DNA of 32,735 nt from an uncultured Acidobacteriaceae bacterium (GCA_903911925.1 CAIWFH010000172.1:1-32735), one strand, 5' to 3'. Positions 1-8,401 are shown, counted from the stretch's first letter. The notes: generated from the letters alone by a model not told the origin. Numbers and translations: made by a program.

Positions 1-28
1 ACTGCTCCAGTGTCTCTTTGCTCGGCAT
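1..28 (-). CDS. 5' end of an unknown gene running off the left edge
   Basis: Only nine codons are inside the window. They read MPSKETLEQ from an ATG at 28-26 on the minus strand. A purine-rich ribosome binding site (AGGGGGA, 39-33) lies four bases upstream of that ATG, which is the main reason to believe the start. The short sequence resembles the N-terminus of some small SnoaL/NTF2-like proteins, but nine residues cannot establish a family. It is divergent from the hydrogenase locus. Confidence 0.35.
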
Positions 29-507
29 CAAATCCCCCTGAAAGAAACTTCATGCCTGACAAACCTCTACGTAAGTGACAACCCTGGTCCGTGCCGACTC
101 TGGTTCACCTCAATTTCAAATGCGATTGCCCTGGGGCTGCAAGGGCAAATGAGATGACGGAGAGCTTTCGAAGTCCGACGCTTTGACGGGGGCAGAAGTC
201 TCAATCATCACCGGTCATGCCTATGAGGCCGCCTGCAGTTGAGCCACACCGACAAATTGCCTCGAGTCTCCTTGGCATGCGGAAGCATTTCGTTGCGCAA
301 GGTGATTGGTCCCTGATCGTGCGTTTCATTGGACTTGATCGCTTGTTTCCGAACGCCCGATCCTCCATAGCGGGGTATTGTCGATAATTAGGTCTTGCAG
401 CCTTACCGCAGGGCGATCTTGACTGGGGCTTCTTGAAGGCCGAATATGTTCTCGTGATTTCAGGGGCGGGGACTGCTGCCCGCCGGAAAAGCGAATCACT
501 TCCCCTC
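29..507. other. Non-coding leader region upstream of the hydrogenase locus
   Basis: About 480 bases with no convincing gene on either strand. It separates the divergent partial gene at the left edge from the hydrogenase small subunit and should hold the promoters of both. A reading frame continuous with the small subunit extends upstream to a TTG at 433, but that extension does not resemble hydrogenase sequence. No repeat or RNA gene was recognised here. Confidence 0.5.
419..447 (+). promoter_or_regulatory. Candidate sigma70-type promoter for the hydrogenase genes
   Basis: TTGACT at 419-424 matches five of six bases of the -35 consensus. GAATAT at 442-447, after a 17-base spacer, is a weak -10. 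Transcription would begin near 454 and give a leader of about 54 bases before the ATG at 508. If real, it also rules out the TTG at 433 as a start. The -10 is poor, so this is only a candidate. Confidence 0.22.
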
Positions 508-1560
508 ATGGACCTTACAGGCAGTCCGGACAAGAACTCCGCGCCCATTGAGGAGATCGATGTCTTGTGGATGACCGCTGGGCTGAGTTGCGACGGGGAC
601 ACGATCACCATGACGGCCGCCACGCAGCCAAGCATCGAAGACATTGTCCTTGGCGCGCTGCCATGGATTCCCAATGTCAATCTGTACAATCCGTTTCTTG
701 CCTTCGAAAACGGCGATGAGTTCATGAAGGTTTTTCACCAGGCGGCAGAGGGGCCGTCCCGGCCTTTCATCTTTGTTCTGGAGGGGTCGGTTCCCGATGA
801 AGAGAACAAGGCGGAAGGGTATTGGGCGTCCTTCGGCACCGATGCAGCAACGGGCCAGCCGATTACGACCTGTGAATGGATCGACCGGCTGGCGCCAAAG
901 GCCTGGGCCGTTATTGCGGCAGGAACTTGCGCCACTTACGGCGGAATCCACGCGATGGACGGCAATCCAACTGGGTGCATGGGACTGCCCGACTACCTGG
1001 GCTGACAATGGCGCTCGCAGGCTGGACTTCCGATCGTTTGCGTGCCGGGCTGCCCTGTTCAGCCGGACAACTTTATGGAGACGCTTTTGTACCTGCTTAA
1101 CATGGCGGCCGGGCGTGCGCCCATGATTCCGCTCGGCGAGGCTCTGCGCCCCACCTGGCTGTTCGGCAGCACATTGCATGAAGGGTGCGATCGGGCCGGA
1201 TATTACGAACAGGGCGATTTCGCGGCTACCTACAGTTCGCCCAAGTGCATCGTAAAGCTCGGATGCTGGGGACCGGTGGTGAACTGCAATGTGCCCAAGC
1301 GTGGATGGATGGCCTGAATCGGGGGCTGCCCCAATGTGGGCGGCATCTGCATCGGCTGCATGATGCCCGGTTTCCCTGACAAGTTCATGCCATTCATGGA
1401 CGAGCCACCCGGAGCGCGGCTATCAAGCGTGGCCGTCGGTGCATATGGCAAAGCCATAAGAAGTCTCCGCGCGATCACCAATGCCACCGTAAACAAAGAG
1501 CCGAAATGGCGCCATTCGCGTCCTGAATTGACGACTGGCTATAGCCGCGCGTCCTACTAA
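508..1560 (+). pseudogene. hhyS: [NiFe] hydrogenase small subunit, group 1h type, interrupted by two in-frame TGA codons
   Basis: The small subunit carries the Fe-S relay that moves electrons from the Ni-Fe site to the respiratory chain. From the ATG at 508 the frame reads as a 350-residue group 1h (actinobacterial, high-affinity) small subunit. It has LSCDGD (proximal cluster region), GTCATYGG, VPGCPVQPD, HEGCDRAG, KLGCWGPVVNCN and GGICIGCMMPGFPD. There is no twin-arginine signal, as is usual for this group.

Two TGA codons interrupt it without any change of frame. Codon 166 (1003-1005) falls where relatives have Trp, after PDYLG. Codon 270 (1315-1317) falls where relatives have Gly, after RGWM. 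Homology resumes at once in the same frame after each stop. All cluster-binding cysteines survive, so the damage is recent or artefactual. I prefer the ATG at 508 to the TTG at 433 because family similarity starts there. The large subunit follows 27 bases after the terminal TAA. Confidence 0.85.
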
Positions 1561-1587
1561 CCCACACCAGGCAAAGGAGCCATTGAC

Positions 1588-3384
1588 ATGGGCACCATCG
1601 TCTCAGAACAAAAGCAGACAACCGGGCAGTCGGGCACGCTCGTGGAGATGAATTGGGATCCGATTACAAGGATCGTGGGTAGTCTTGGAATCTTCACCAA
1701 AATCGACTTTGGAAAACGCCGGGTAGCGGAATGTCACAGCACATCGTCGATCTTTCGCGGCTATAGCATCTTCATGAAAGGCAAGGATCCGCGCGATGCT
1801 CATTTCATCACTAGCCGCATTTGCGGAATCTGCGGCGACAACCACGCAACGTGCGCCACCTATGCACAGAATATGGCGTTCGGCGTAAGGCCGCCGGCCA
1901 TGGCGGAGTGGATTGTGAATCTTGGCGAGGCCGCCGAGTACATGTTCGACCACAACATCTTTCAAGACAACCTGGTGGGCGTAGACTTTTGCGAGCAGAT
2001 GGTGAAGGAGACGAATCCGGGCGTCTTTGAGAAAGCCGAAAAGACCGAAGCGCCTCACGCGGAACTGCATGGGTACCGCACCATTGCCGATATCATGCGC
2101 GCCCTGAATCCGTTTACCGGGGCCTTCTATCGCGAAGCGCTGCAGGTAAGCCGGATGACAAGGGAGATGTTCTGCCTGATGGAAGGCCGCCACGTTGATC
2201 CGTCTGCGCTCTATCCCGGCGGTGTGGGCACGGTTCCGACCATTCAGCTATTTACGGACTACATCGTCCGGCTGATGAAATACGTCGAATTCATGAAGAA
2301 AGTGGTGCCGCTGCACGATGACCTGTTTGACTTTTTCTATGAAGCCCTTCCTGGGTATGAAGAAGTCGGCAAACGGCGCATTCTTCTCGGTTGCTGGGGC
2401 TCTTTCAACAACCCGGATGTATGCGACTACACCTACGAGAAGATGACCGAATGGGGCCGCGCGATGTATGTGACTCCCGGTGTGGTGGTGGACGGGGAAT
2501 TGGTTACGACTGACCTTGTCGACATCAATCTGAATATCCGGATTTTGCTGGGCAGTTCTTACTATGACGACTGGCAGGCCGCAGAGACTTTCGTGAAGAA
2601 AGATCCGCTCGGAAACCCGGTGGATCAGCGTCATCCCTGGAATCAGAGCACGCTGCCGAAACCGCAGAAGCGCGATTTTACGGGCAAGTACACATGGGTG
2701 ATGTCGCCGCGCTGGTTCGACAAGCGTACCGGCGACTACCTCGCGCTCGACACGGGGGGCGGTCCCATCGCGCGTTTCTGGGCCACGGCGCTGGCCGGGA
2801 TCGTCGACATTGGGTACATCAAGGCAACAGGCCATAGCGTCAAGATCTATCTTCCCAAAACCACCTCGTTACCTGAGGTCGAGTTGGAGTGGAAGATCCC
2901 AAAGTGGAGCAATGCCATTGAGCGTGATCGCGCGCGCACCTATTTCCAGGCCTATGCCGCGGCAGCAGCACTTCACTTTGCCGAGCAGGCCCTCGCGGAG
3001 TTGCACGCCGGCCGCACCCGCACCTGGAATGAATTCAAGGTGCCGGAAGAGGCCATTGGATGCGGATTCCACGAGGCGGTGCGCGGGGCTCTATCGCACC
3101 ACGTGGTCATCCGGAATCGCAAGATTGCCAATTACCATCCCTATCCTCCAACCCCATGGAATGCCAACCCGCGCGACAGCTTCGGCACACCGGGCCCGTA
3201 TGAGGACGCAGTGCAGAACACGCCGATCTTCGAAGAAAATGGTCCTGAAAACTTCAAGAGGATCGACATCATGCGCGCGGTGCGAAGCTTCGATCCGTGC
3301 CTGCCTTGCGGAGTTCATAGGTATCTGGGCAACGGCAAGGTGCTTGAAACGCACCACTCCCCCATGTTTGGACTGCCTCGATGA
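1588..3384 (+). CDS. hhyL: [NiFe] hydrogenase large subunit, group 1h (high-affinity) type
   Basis: This is the catalytic subunit of an uptake hydrogenase that splits H2 at a Ni-Fe(CN)2CO centre. It is 598 residues long and intact. The N-terminal Ni-binding motif RICGICGDNH holds C79 and C82. The C-terminal motif DPCLPCGVH holds C571 and C574, and is followed by a 21-residue tail after H577. In the wider family such a tail is removed by a maturation protease.

The ATG at 1588 has an AAAGGAG ribosome binding site about nine bases upstream. Group 1h enzymes are known to oxidise H2 at atmospheric concentration in actinobacteria and acidobacteria. That this one does so is inferred from similarity. 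Its small-subunit partner is interrupted just upstream and its putative protease partner downstream is a chimera, so activity is doubtful unless those are sequencing errors. Confidence 0.93.
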   Translation: MGTIVSEQKQTTGQSGTLVEMNWDPITRIVGSLGIFTKIDFGKRRVAECHSTSSIFRGYSIFMKGKDPRDAHFITSRICGICGDNHATCATYAQNMAFGVRPPAMAEWIVNLGEAAEYMFDHNIFQDNLVGVDFCEQMVKETNPGVFEKAEKTEAPHAELHGYRTIADIMRALNPFTGAFYREALQVSRMTREMFCLMEGRHVDPSALYPGGVGTVPTIQLFTDYIVRLMKYVEFMKKVVPLHDDLFDFFYEALPGYEEVGKRRILLGCWGSFNNPDVCDYTYEKMTEWGRAMYVTPGVVVDGELVTTDLVDINLNIRILLGSSYYDDWQAAETFVKKDPLGNPVDQRHPWNQSTLPKPQKRDFTGKYTWVMSPRWFDKRTGDYLALDTGGGPIARFWATALAGIVDIGYIKATGHSVKIYLPKTTSLPEVELEWKIPKWSNAIERDRARTYFQAYAAAAALHFAEQALAELHAGRTRTWNEFKVPEEAIGCGFHEAVRGALSHHVVIRNRKIANYHPYPPTPWNANPRDSFGTPGPYEDAVQNTPIFEENGPENFKRIDIMRAVRSFDPCLPCGVHRYLGNGKVLETHHSPMFGLPR

Positions 3385-3431
3385 GCGTGCGCGTTATCGT
3401 TGTAAAGGGACACAAGCCTGACGCGTATTGA
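3381..3431 (+). CDS. Tiny 16-codon ORF overlapping the hydrogenase large-subunit stop
   Basis: The stop of the large-subunit gene is embedded in ATGA, so an ATG at 3381 opens a 16-residue frame (MSVRVIVVKGHKPDAY). It ends ten bases before the GTG of the next gene. The overlap would allow translational coupling between the two flanking genes. It could equally be the stub of a deleted operon gene or simple chance. No family was recognised. Confidence 0.2.
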   Translation: MSVRVIVVKGHKPDAY

Positions 3432-3441
3432 GAGGAGCAGC

Positions 3442-4146
3442 GTGGCCCAAAAGGATGCACTTCAGGAGAAGTTCCGGCAGCTCGGCGTACTTGTGGACCA
3501 ACTCGACGCAGTGCCCGGCGGATGTTCCAGCGAATCGTGCCGTGAACTGATCCAACTGCTGATGGAGGTTCACGGCGCGGCGCTGGAACAAATGATGGAG
3601 ATTGTGGATCAGTGCGGTGCGGCGGGCGAGGCAATCCTCTTGAAAGCAGGTGAAGACCCGATCATGCGGCCCCTGCTGGTCCTCTATTCTCTGCATCCTG
3701 AAAGCCTGGAGTCCAGGGTATTGAAGGCACTGGATGCAGCGCGCCAACGACTGCGCAAACTCAACAGTGAAGTGGAGCTTGTTGAATCCAGCGAAGGAAG
3801 TGTGAAGGTTCTCATCCGCACCGCCGGACATGCTTGCGGATCAACGGCGAAGACCGTGTATGTGGTCGATGTGGACACGGGAGATGAAGCCGATGATTCA
3901 GTCCAGGAGAGCTTCGTACAGCCGCATGCCATGAATTCAATGAACGTGCTGCGCATGGCCAGGGCCATGCAGGGCCCGCTCAAGCGCGTGTTGCTCGTAG
4001 GGTGTGAGCCGGCAAGCTTCGGCGGCGAAGAAGGAGCGATGGGCTTGAGCGCCGCGGTTGAGGCTGCGGTTGAAAAGGCTGTGGGAGTCGTTACGAACTT
4101 GGTGGAAAGGATTCTGGACGAGACTCAATTTAGCATGAGCAATTGA
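3442..4146 (+). CDS. Chimera of a NifU-like hydrogenase accessory protein and the C-terminal half of a maturation protease
   Basis: It is 234 residues long, with a GTG start and a GAGAGGAG ribosome binding site at 3430-3437. Residues 1-139 resemble the NifU-family proteins encoded in group 1h hydrogenase operons: a helical segment, then VELVESSEGSVKVLIR and the cysteine-containing GHACGSTAKTV with C132. From about residue 138 the sequence switches to the second half of an M52 (HyaD/HybD-like) hydrogenase maturation protease. This part has YVVDVDTGD, then HAMNSMNVLRM with H162, LLVGCEPASFGGEEGAMGLS and VEAAVEKAV.

The protease N-terminal half, with its glycine-rich GxGN start and the catalytic Glu and Asp known from HybD, is absent. 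Only the third ligand, His, remains. The NifU C-terminus is also missing. The simplest reading is an in-frame deletion joining two neighbouring genes. A natural fused accessory protein or an assembly collapse are alternatives. It is unlikely to have protease activity. Confidence 0.8.
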   Translation: MAQKDALQEKFRQLGVLVDQLDAVPGGCSSESCRELIQLLMEVHGAALEQMMEIVDQCGAAGEAILLKAGEDPIMRPLLVLYSLHPESLESRVLKALDAARQRLRKLNSEVELVESSEGSVKVLIRTAGHACGSTAKTVYVVDVDTGDEADDSVQESFVQPHAMNSMNVLRMARAMQGPLKRVLLVGCEPASFGGEEGAMGLSAAVEAAVEKAVGVVTNLVERILDETQFSMSN

Positions 4147-4351
4147 TCGTCATCCAGCGCCGAATTCTCTGTCAAGCAGTCCAACTACGACATCAAGCCG
4201 GTCTCGGTAGCCGGGGGCGCGCTGAAGTTGAAGGATGAATTGCAGTGTCAGTTTGAGATCCTCGCGCGAAGACTGGAATGATGCGCCCCTGTGCAATAAA
4301 CAGCCGTATGAGCCAAGAAAGTATCCGAGGGCCGGGAGGCTCTCAGATAAG

Positions 4352-4371
4352 GCCGGCCAGGAGGCCAGCGC
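4352..4371. repeat. GC-rich intergenic repeat, copy A
   Basis: A 20-base GC-rich unit (GCCGGCC, A, GGAGGCCAGCGC) lies between the convergent hydrogenase locus and the peroxidase gene. It matches 8429-8448 at 19 of 20 positions. The only difference is A versus G at the eighth base. Such units are likely dispersed intergenic repeats. Confidence 0.6.
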
Positions 4372-4392
4372 CATAAGATCTGTTGGTGCGGG

Positions 4393-4947
4393 CTAGGGCT
4401 TTGCTAGTTCTCTCTCGATAGCCGCAACCAATGCGGGCGAGTCCGGGGTGGTATCGGGGGCAAAGCGCTCCACCACTTCGCCGGAACGGCTGACGAGGAA
4501 CTTTTCAAAGTTCCACAGCAATTCGGGTTCTGGGTTGGGGGTGATGCCGTAGCCTTTCAGCTTTTCGCGCCATGGCACTTCAGAGACGCTGACGGCCTTG
4601 GGCTGCGCGGCGACGAGAGCTGCGTACAAAGGGTGCTTGTGATCGCCGACGACCGTGATCTTGTCGAACATGGGGAAGTCGACGCCGTAGTTGAGGGTGC
4701 AGAAGGACTGAATTTCTTCGTTGGTGCCCGGCTCCTGCTCTTTGAAATCGTTGGCGGGGAACCCGGCAATGACCAGGCCTTTGTCGCGGTACTGCTTGTA
4801 GAGGGCTTCGAGGCCCTCGTATTGCGGGGTGAGGCCGCATTTTGAAGCGACGTTGACGACCAGCAGAACCTTGCCCTTGAACTCGGCAAGGGATGCTTCA
4901 GCGCCCGTGATTTTGCGGACGGGAATGTCAAGAACCGATGTACTCAT
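4393..4947 (-). CDS. Glutathione peroxidase-family thiol peroxidase
   Basis: It reduces hydrogen peroxide and organic hydroperoxides. Bacterial members of this family usually take electrons from thioredoxin rather than glutathione. The protein is 184 residues, the normal length. The peroxidatic cysteine is C37 in NVASKCGLTPQY. The family's Gln lies in KEQEPG (Q71), and WNFEKFL supplies the Trp-Asn part of the catalytic tetrad. C83 (SFCTLNYGVDFPMF) is a plausible resolving cysteine.

The usual FPCNQFG segment reads FPANDFK, a small deviation. The start is the ATG at 4947, with AAGGAG at 4958-4953. An in-frame extension up to 5061 lacks similarity and was dropped. No signal peptide is visible, so it is probably cytoplasmic. 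It lies downstream of the acyl-CoA synthetase on the same strand with a 117-base gap. Confidence 0.92.
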   Translation of the reverse strand: MSTSVLDIPVRKITGAEASLAEFKGKVLLVVNVASKCGLTPQYEGLEALYKQYRDKGLVIAGFPANDFKEQEPGTNEEIQSFCTLNYGVDFPMFDKITVVGDHKHPLYAALVAAQPKAVSVSEVPWREKLKGYGITPNPEPELLWNFEKFLVSRSGEVVERFAPDTTPDSPALVAAIERELAKP

Positions 4948-5064
4948 GATTGCTCCTTGTAGGGTCTGCACGCTGTGAACGCGGCAGGGCTCCAAGTATG
5001 TAGATGCGGCGCGGTTTGAGTCGATGCACAATGCGAGGGAATTCACAGGCACGAGTTTCAAGGC

Positions 5065-6657
5065 TCAGGCCGTCCGGGTCGGTTGGTGCTCTCGTTCCCG
5101 AGTTTTGCGCAATTCCCGCTTCAATATCTTACCTGTGCCGGTTTTGGGCAGGATGTCGAGGAATTCGACGTAATGGGGGCACTTGTAGCGCGCGAGGCAG
5201 GAGCGGCAAAGATCAATGAGCTCGATTTCCGTGACCGTCTGGCCCGGCTTAAGGACCACGCAGGCCTTGGGAACTTCTCCCCACTTGTCGTGGGGCACAG
5301 CGATAACGGCCACCTCGTAGACGCCGGGGTGCGTAGTGATCACCTTTTCCACTTCAAGCGACGAAACATTCTCGCCGCCGCTGACGATGATGTCTTTGGC
5401 GCGGTCGACGATGACGATGTAACAGTCGGTGTCCATTACAGCCAGGTCGCCGGTATGGAACCAGCCGCCGCGCATCACGCGCTCACTCTCAGCGGGCTGG
5501 CGCCAGTAGCCCTCCATCACGACGTCGCCGCGGGCGACGACTTCACCCACAGATTCGCCATCGGCTGGCACATCGTTTCCATCCTCGTCTACCACGCGAA
5601 TCTCAACACCGGGAATGGCGTATCCGGCCATGGATTGCCGCGCCTGGCGCTCGGCTTCATCGGCCTCGATGCCTGCCTTGACGGTTGAAACGGTCAATAC
5701 CGGCGAAGTCTCAGTCAAGCCATAGCCGGAGATGCATTGACATCCAAGCTCACGCTCAACCTCGCGGACCAGCACGGGATTGGAAGCGGCCCCGCCGATC
5801 ATCACACGGCGCAGGCTGCTCAAGTTGTACTTGTGCCGGTCGGGCCAATTGACCAGAGCGATGGCCATGGTGGGGACGAGGCAGCAGCCCTCCACGCGCT
5901 CGCGTTCGATAAGCTGGAGTACTTCCGACGGGATGAATTGGTGGATCATTACGTGCGTGCCGCCGGCAAGAGTAATGGTGTGCGCCTTGCCCCAACCATT
6001 GGCGTGAAAGAGCGGAATGGTGTGCAACTCGACGGGTTCCTGACTGATCTGGAGCCCGAAGGCGGAATCGAGCGCGTGGAGATAGATGTTGCGGTGAGTG
6101 AGCATTACGCCCTTGGGGTTGGCGGATGTGCCGCTGGTGTAAAAGAGCTCGGCCAGGGAGTTCTCATCCACTTTCATTACGTCGCGGCGGAGCGGATGAG
6201 CGTCGGCCAGGAAGCCATCGTAGTTCTGCGACTCCATCCAATTGGTCTGGGGCGGGGCGTCGAGGAGGATGAAGGAGCGGACAGTTGGAACGGCCAGGCG
6301 AAGAGCCTCAACCAGCGGCAGGAACTGGCGCTCGAAGAAGAGAATCCTGGCCTTGGAGTCGTTGAGGATGTAAGCCAGCTCGGCTGCAGCGAGACGGACA
6401 TTCAAGGGCAGCAGCACTGCCGATGCCTCAAGAACGCCGAAGTATGCCTCAAGCAGGCGATGGCAGTTGGTGCTGAGGAAGGCAACGCGGTCGCCGGGCT
6501 CGACTCCCAGAGCGCGCAGGGCTCCGCCAAGGCGTGCCGCACGATCGGCAAATTGCTTGTAAGTGAAACGCTGATCGCCGCAGACAACGGCAGTGTTTTG
6601 GGGAAATTGCTCTTCGGCGTAACGGATGCACCGAAGCGGGGTGAGAGGGACGTTCAT
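5065..6657 (-). CDS. AMP-forming acyl-CoA synthetase (fatty-acid CoA ligase family)
   Basis: It activates a carboxylic acid to its acyl-CoA through an acyl-adenylate. It has 530 residues, typical of medium- and long-chain ligases of the ANL superfamily. The phosphate-binding loop YTSGTSANPKGVM is at about 173-185. After it come IPLFHANGWG, the adenylate-site motif GYGLTETSP, WFHTGD with the ribose-binding Asp, the hinge DRAKDIIVSGGENVSS, and the C-terminal catalytic lysine region GTGKILKRELR.

The start is the ATG at 6657, with an AGGAGC ribosome binding site nine to ten bases upstream. The substrate cannot be read from the sequence. Fatty acids or aromatic acids are both possible. No beta-oxidation partner gene is adjacent, so it is probably monocistronic or loosely grouped with the peroxidase downstream. 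Confidence 0.9.
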   Translation of the reverse strand: MNVPLTPLRCIRYAEEQFPQNTAVVCGDQRFTYKQFADRAARLGGALRALGVEPGDRVAFLSTNCHRLLEAYFGVLEASAVLLPLNVRLAAAELAYILNDSKARILFFERQFLPLVEALRLAVPTVRSFILLDAPPQTNWMESQNYDGFLADAHPLRRDVMKVDENSLAELFYTSGTSANPKGVMLTHRNIYLHALDSAFGLQISQEPVELHTIPLFHANGWGKAHTITLAGGTHVMIHQFIPSEVLQLIERERVEGCCLVPTMAIALVNWPDRHKYNLSSLRRVMIGGAASNPVLVREVERELGCQCISGYGLTETSPVLTVSTVKAGIEADEAERQARQSMAGYAIPGVEIRVVDEDGNDVPADGESVGEVVARGDVVMEGYWRQPAESERVMRGGWFHTGDLAVMDTDCYIVIVDRAKDIIVSGGENVSSLEVEKVITTHPGVYEVAVIAVPHDKWGEVPKACVVLKPGQTVTEIELIDLCRSCLARYKCPHYVEFLDILPKTGTGKILKRELRKTREREHQPTRTA

Positions 6658-6842
6658 CGGTTCGCTTGCTCCTGCGGACGAGGCCTGGAATGCGGACCTT
6701 CGGCCTTGAATTGGACACTTGTCGGGGACAAATGCCGTTCAGAAAAATGCAGGAAGAATGCGAACCGGGTCCCGCGGAAGGGGCCGCGGACACGGGAAAG
6801 AATGCCTGAGTCTAGCACAGGCAAGGCGGGACTTACATGGCC

Positions 6843-7886
6843 TTACGCAAGCAGCTGCTTTGCAACCTTAATGTACAAATCGACGGATTCAAGCAGTTCT
6901 ATTTTGGCGAGTTTTTCAAAGGGCGTGTGGGCCACGTGGATGGAGCCGGGGCCGAGCAACAGCGGTTCGCCCCAGTTTGTGAGCGCTGGAATATCCGTCG
7001 AAAACTTGGCGACCATGGTGGGCAGGCCCTCGACAGCGCGCAGGCGGACGAAGGGCATGTCTAGCGTGAACTCGACTGTGGCGAGATCGCCCGCAGCCTC
7101 AACCAGTTGGGCGCGTACCTGCTTTGAGTCAGTAACGGTGCGGACCAGGACCTGGGCCTCGGCCTTGTCGGCGATGACGTTGGGCGCGTGGCCGCCCTGG
7201 ATTTGGCCGATGTTGAGCGTGCTGGGGCCAATGTCTTCAAGCTCGGGCAGCGGCAGCTTCAGCAGCCTGCCTAGCACTTTAACCAGCTTGTGGACCGCGC
7301 TATCGCCCAGTTCTGGATAGGCGGAGTGGGCCATTTTGCCGGTGCACTTGAAGGCCGCGCGGAGGGCGCCCTTGGTGGCCAGGGCCAAGCGGTTGTCGGT
7401 GGGCTCGCCGTTGATAAGGAAGCGGCTGCCTTTGGGGGCGAGATTGGCGGCGCGGGCTCCGGCCGAGTCGCGCTCTTCGCCTGATACGAACAAGAGGCCA
7501 ATCCGAAATCCCGCGGCCCGCAGGGCTTCGGCGGCTGCTACCTGGGCGGCCAGAATACCTTTGGCGTCGGAGACTCCGCGGCCATACATGAACTCGGCAT
7601 CCTCGGTGAAGGGGATGTAGGGCGGAACGGTGTCCATGTGCGTCGAGAAAACCAGGTCGGGAGTTTCTCCGGCGGCTCCGGCGTAGACATTCCAGCGTGG
7701 GCCGGCGTCGGCACTCTCAGGCGGCTGGTCTACGGGAGTCTTTTCAACCGCCCAACCGCGCTGGGCGAGGGAATCGGCAAGAAAATCGCCCACCGCGCCT
7801 TCGTGATAAGTAGTGGACTCGATTTCGCAAAGCTCGCGGGTAAACCGGATGGGATCAATGGGATTGGGCGTCGGATGTGCGTTCAT
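6843..7886 (-). CDS. M20-family metallopeptidase (ArgE/DapE/carboxypeptidase G2-like)
   Basis: A zinc amidohydrolase of 347 residues. The metal ligands and catalytic residues are in order: FSTHMDTVP (first His and the adjacent Asp), GRGVSDAKG (bridging Asp), SGEERDSAG (catalytic base Glu and ligand Glu), and INGEPTDNRLALATKGAL. HVAHTPFEKLAKIE near the C-terminus carries the last His. KCTGKMAHSAYPELGDSA is the start of the dimerisation domain.

Family members cleave N-acyl amino acids or small peptides. The substrate is not determinable, although ArgE- or DapE-like deacylation is plausible. The start is set at the ATG at 7886 (MNAHPTPNP), because the open frame above it up to 8006 shows no similarity. 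The ribosome binding site is weak. No signal peptide is present. Confidence 0.88.
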   Translation of the reverse strand: MNAHPTPNPIDPIRFTRELCEIESTTYHEGAVGDFLADSLAQRGWAVEKTPVDQPPESADAGPRWNVYAGAAGETPDLVFSTHMDTVPPYIPFTEDAEFMYGRGVSDAKGILAAQVAAAEALRAAGFRIGLLFVSGEERDSAGARAANLAPKGSRFLINGEPTDNRLALATKGALRAAFKCTGKMAHSAYPELGDSAVHKLVKVLGRLLKLPLPELEDIGPSTLNIGQIQGGHAPNVIADKAEAQVLVRTVTDSKQVRAQLVEAAGDLATVEFTLDMPFVRLRAVEGLPTMVAKFSTDIPALTNWGEPLLLGPGSIHVAHTPFEKLAKIELLESVDLYIKVAKQLLA

Positions 7887-8306
7887 ATTAATGCCAGAAT
7901 ACCCTAGAGGATGCTTTCGGGCGGCGTCGCGACCCTCCCCCTCCCCCCTATATTCTGGGCGGAAATTCGCTGTTTTCAGCAAGATGCCTTGGGGCTCCCA
8001 TTCCAAGTTCTTGATTCTGCGAGAGTTCGTCGCAGATTCGTCTGGTCAAAGGGGTTACGGGCATTTCTTCAGGCGCTCGGGGGAGAGTTATGCCTGAAGC
8101 GGACGATCTGAATAGATTGTGCGCCAGAAGTGGATAATTATCTGCAAACCGGCAGGGGTCGAATTCGGCAGGCATTTCCGGGGGATCATTTGGTGACTTC
8201 CGGATTGGCGACAAACCCGGCACCGCCCTATTGCTGGACCTTGGGGCGTATTTCAGGGACAGTCAGGGTGACGGTTGTAAAGTTCCCGCCTGCTAGTTAA
8301 GGTCTG

Positions 8307-8347
8307 TGGTATCCCCGGTCTCCAATTGCGAGAGACCGGGGGCACCC
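8307..8347. repeat. Hairpin repeat with conserved ends, copy 1
   Basis: It begins TGGTATCCC and ends GGGGCACCC. Between them CCCCGGTCTC (8313-8322) pairs perfectly with GAGACCGGGG (8332-8341) around a nine-base loop. The ends can extend the stem with GGT-ACC pairs, one A-C mismatch and one T-G wobble. The same ends enclose different stems at 8816 and 8903. Confidence 0.75.
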
Positions 8348-8401
8348 TCATCGTGGTCTGGAAAGGGGACCTGGACGGAGGCCACCCGCCTCGGTGGGGC
8401 G

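Noticed and set aside
433..507. Upstream TTG start extending the hydrogenase small subunit by 25 codons
   Set aside because: The extension (MKAEYVLVISGAGTAARRK...) is unlike known small subunits, lacks a twin-arginine signal and would begin upstream of the likely transcription start. The ATG at 508 is where similarity begins.
1003..1317. Selenocysteine insertion or a changed genetic code at the two TGA codons
   Set aside because: The expected residues are Trp and Gly, neither is a Cys position, and no SECIS-like hairpin was seen right after either codon. TGA serves as a normal stop in other genes of the window, such as the antitoxin gene.
4150..4374. 74-codon minus-strand open frame between the hydrogenase locus and the peroxidase
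   Set aside because: It runs through a GC-rich repeat, has no convincing ribosome binding site and matches no family I know.
5737..7320. 527-codon plus-strand open frame opposite the acyl-CoA synthetase and M20 genes
   Set aside because: It is antisense to two genes with complete catalytic motifs. Its translation has no domain pattern, and long antisense frames are common in GC-rich DNA.
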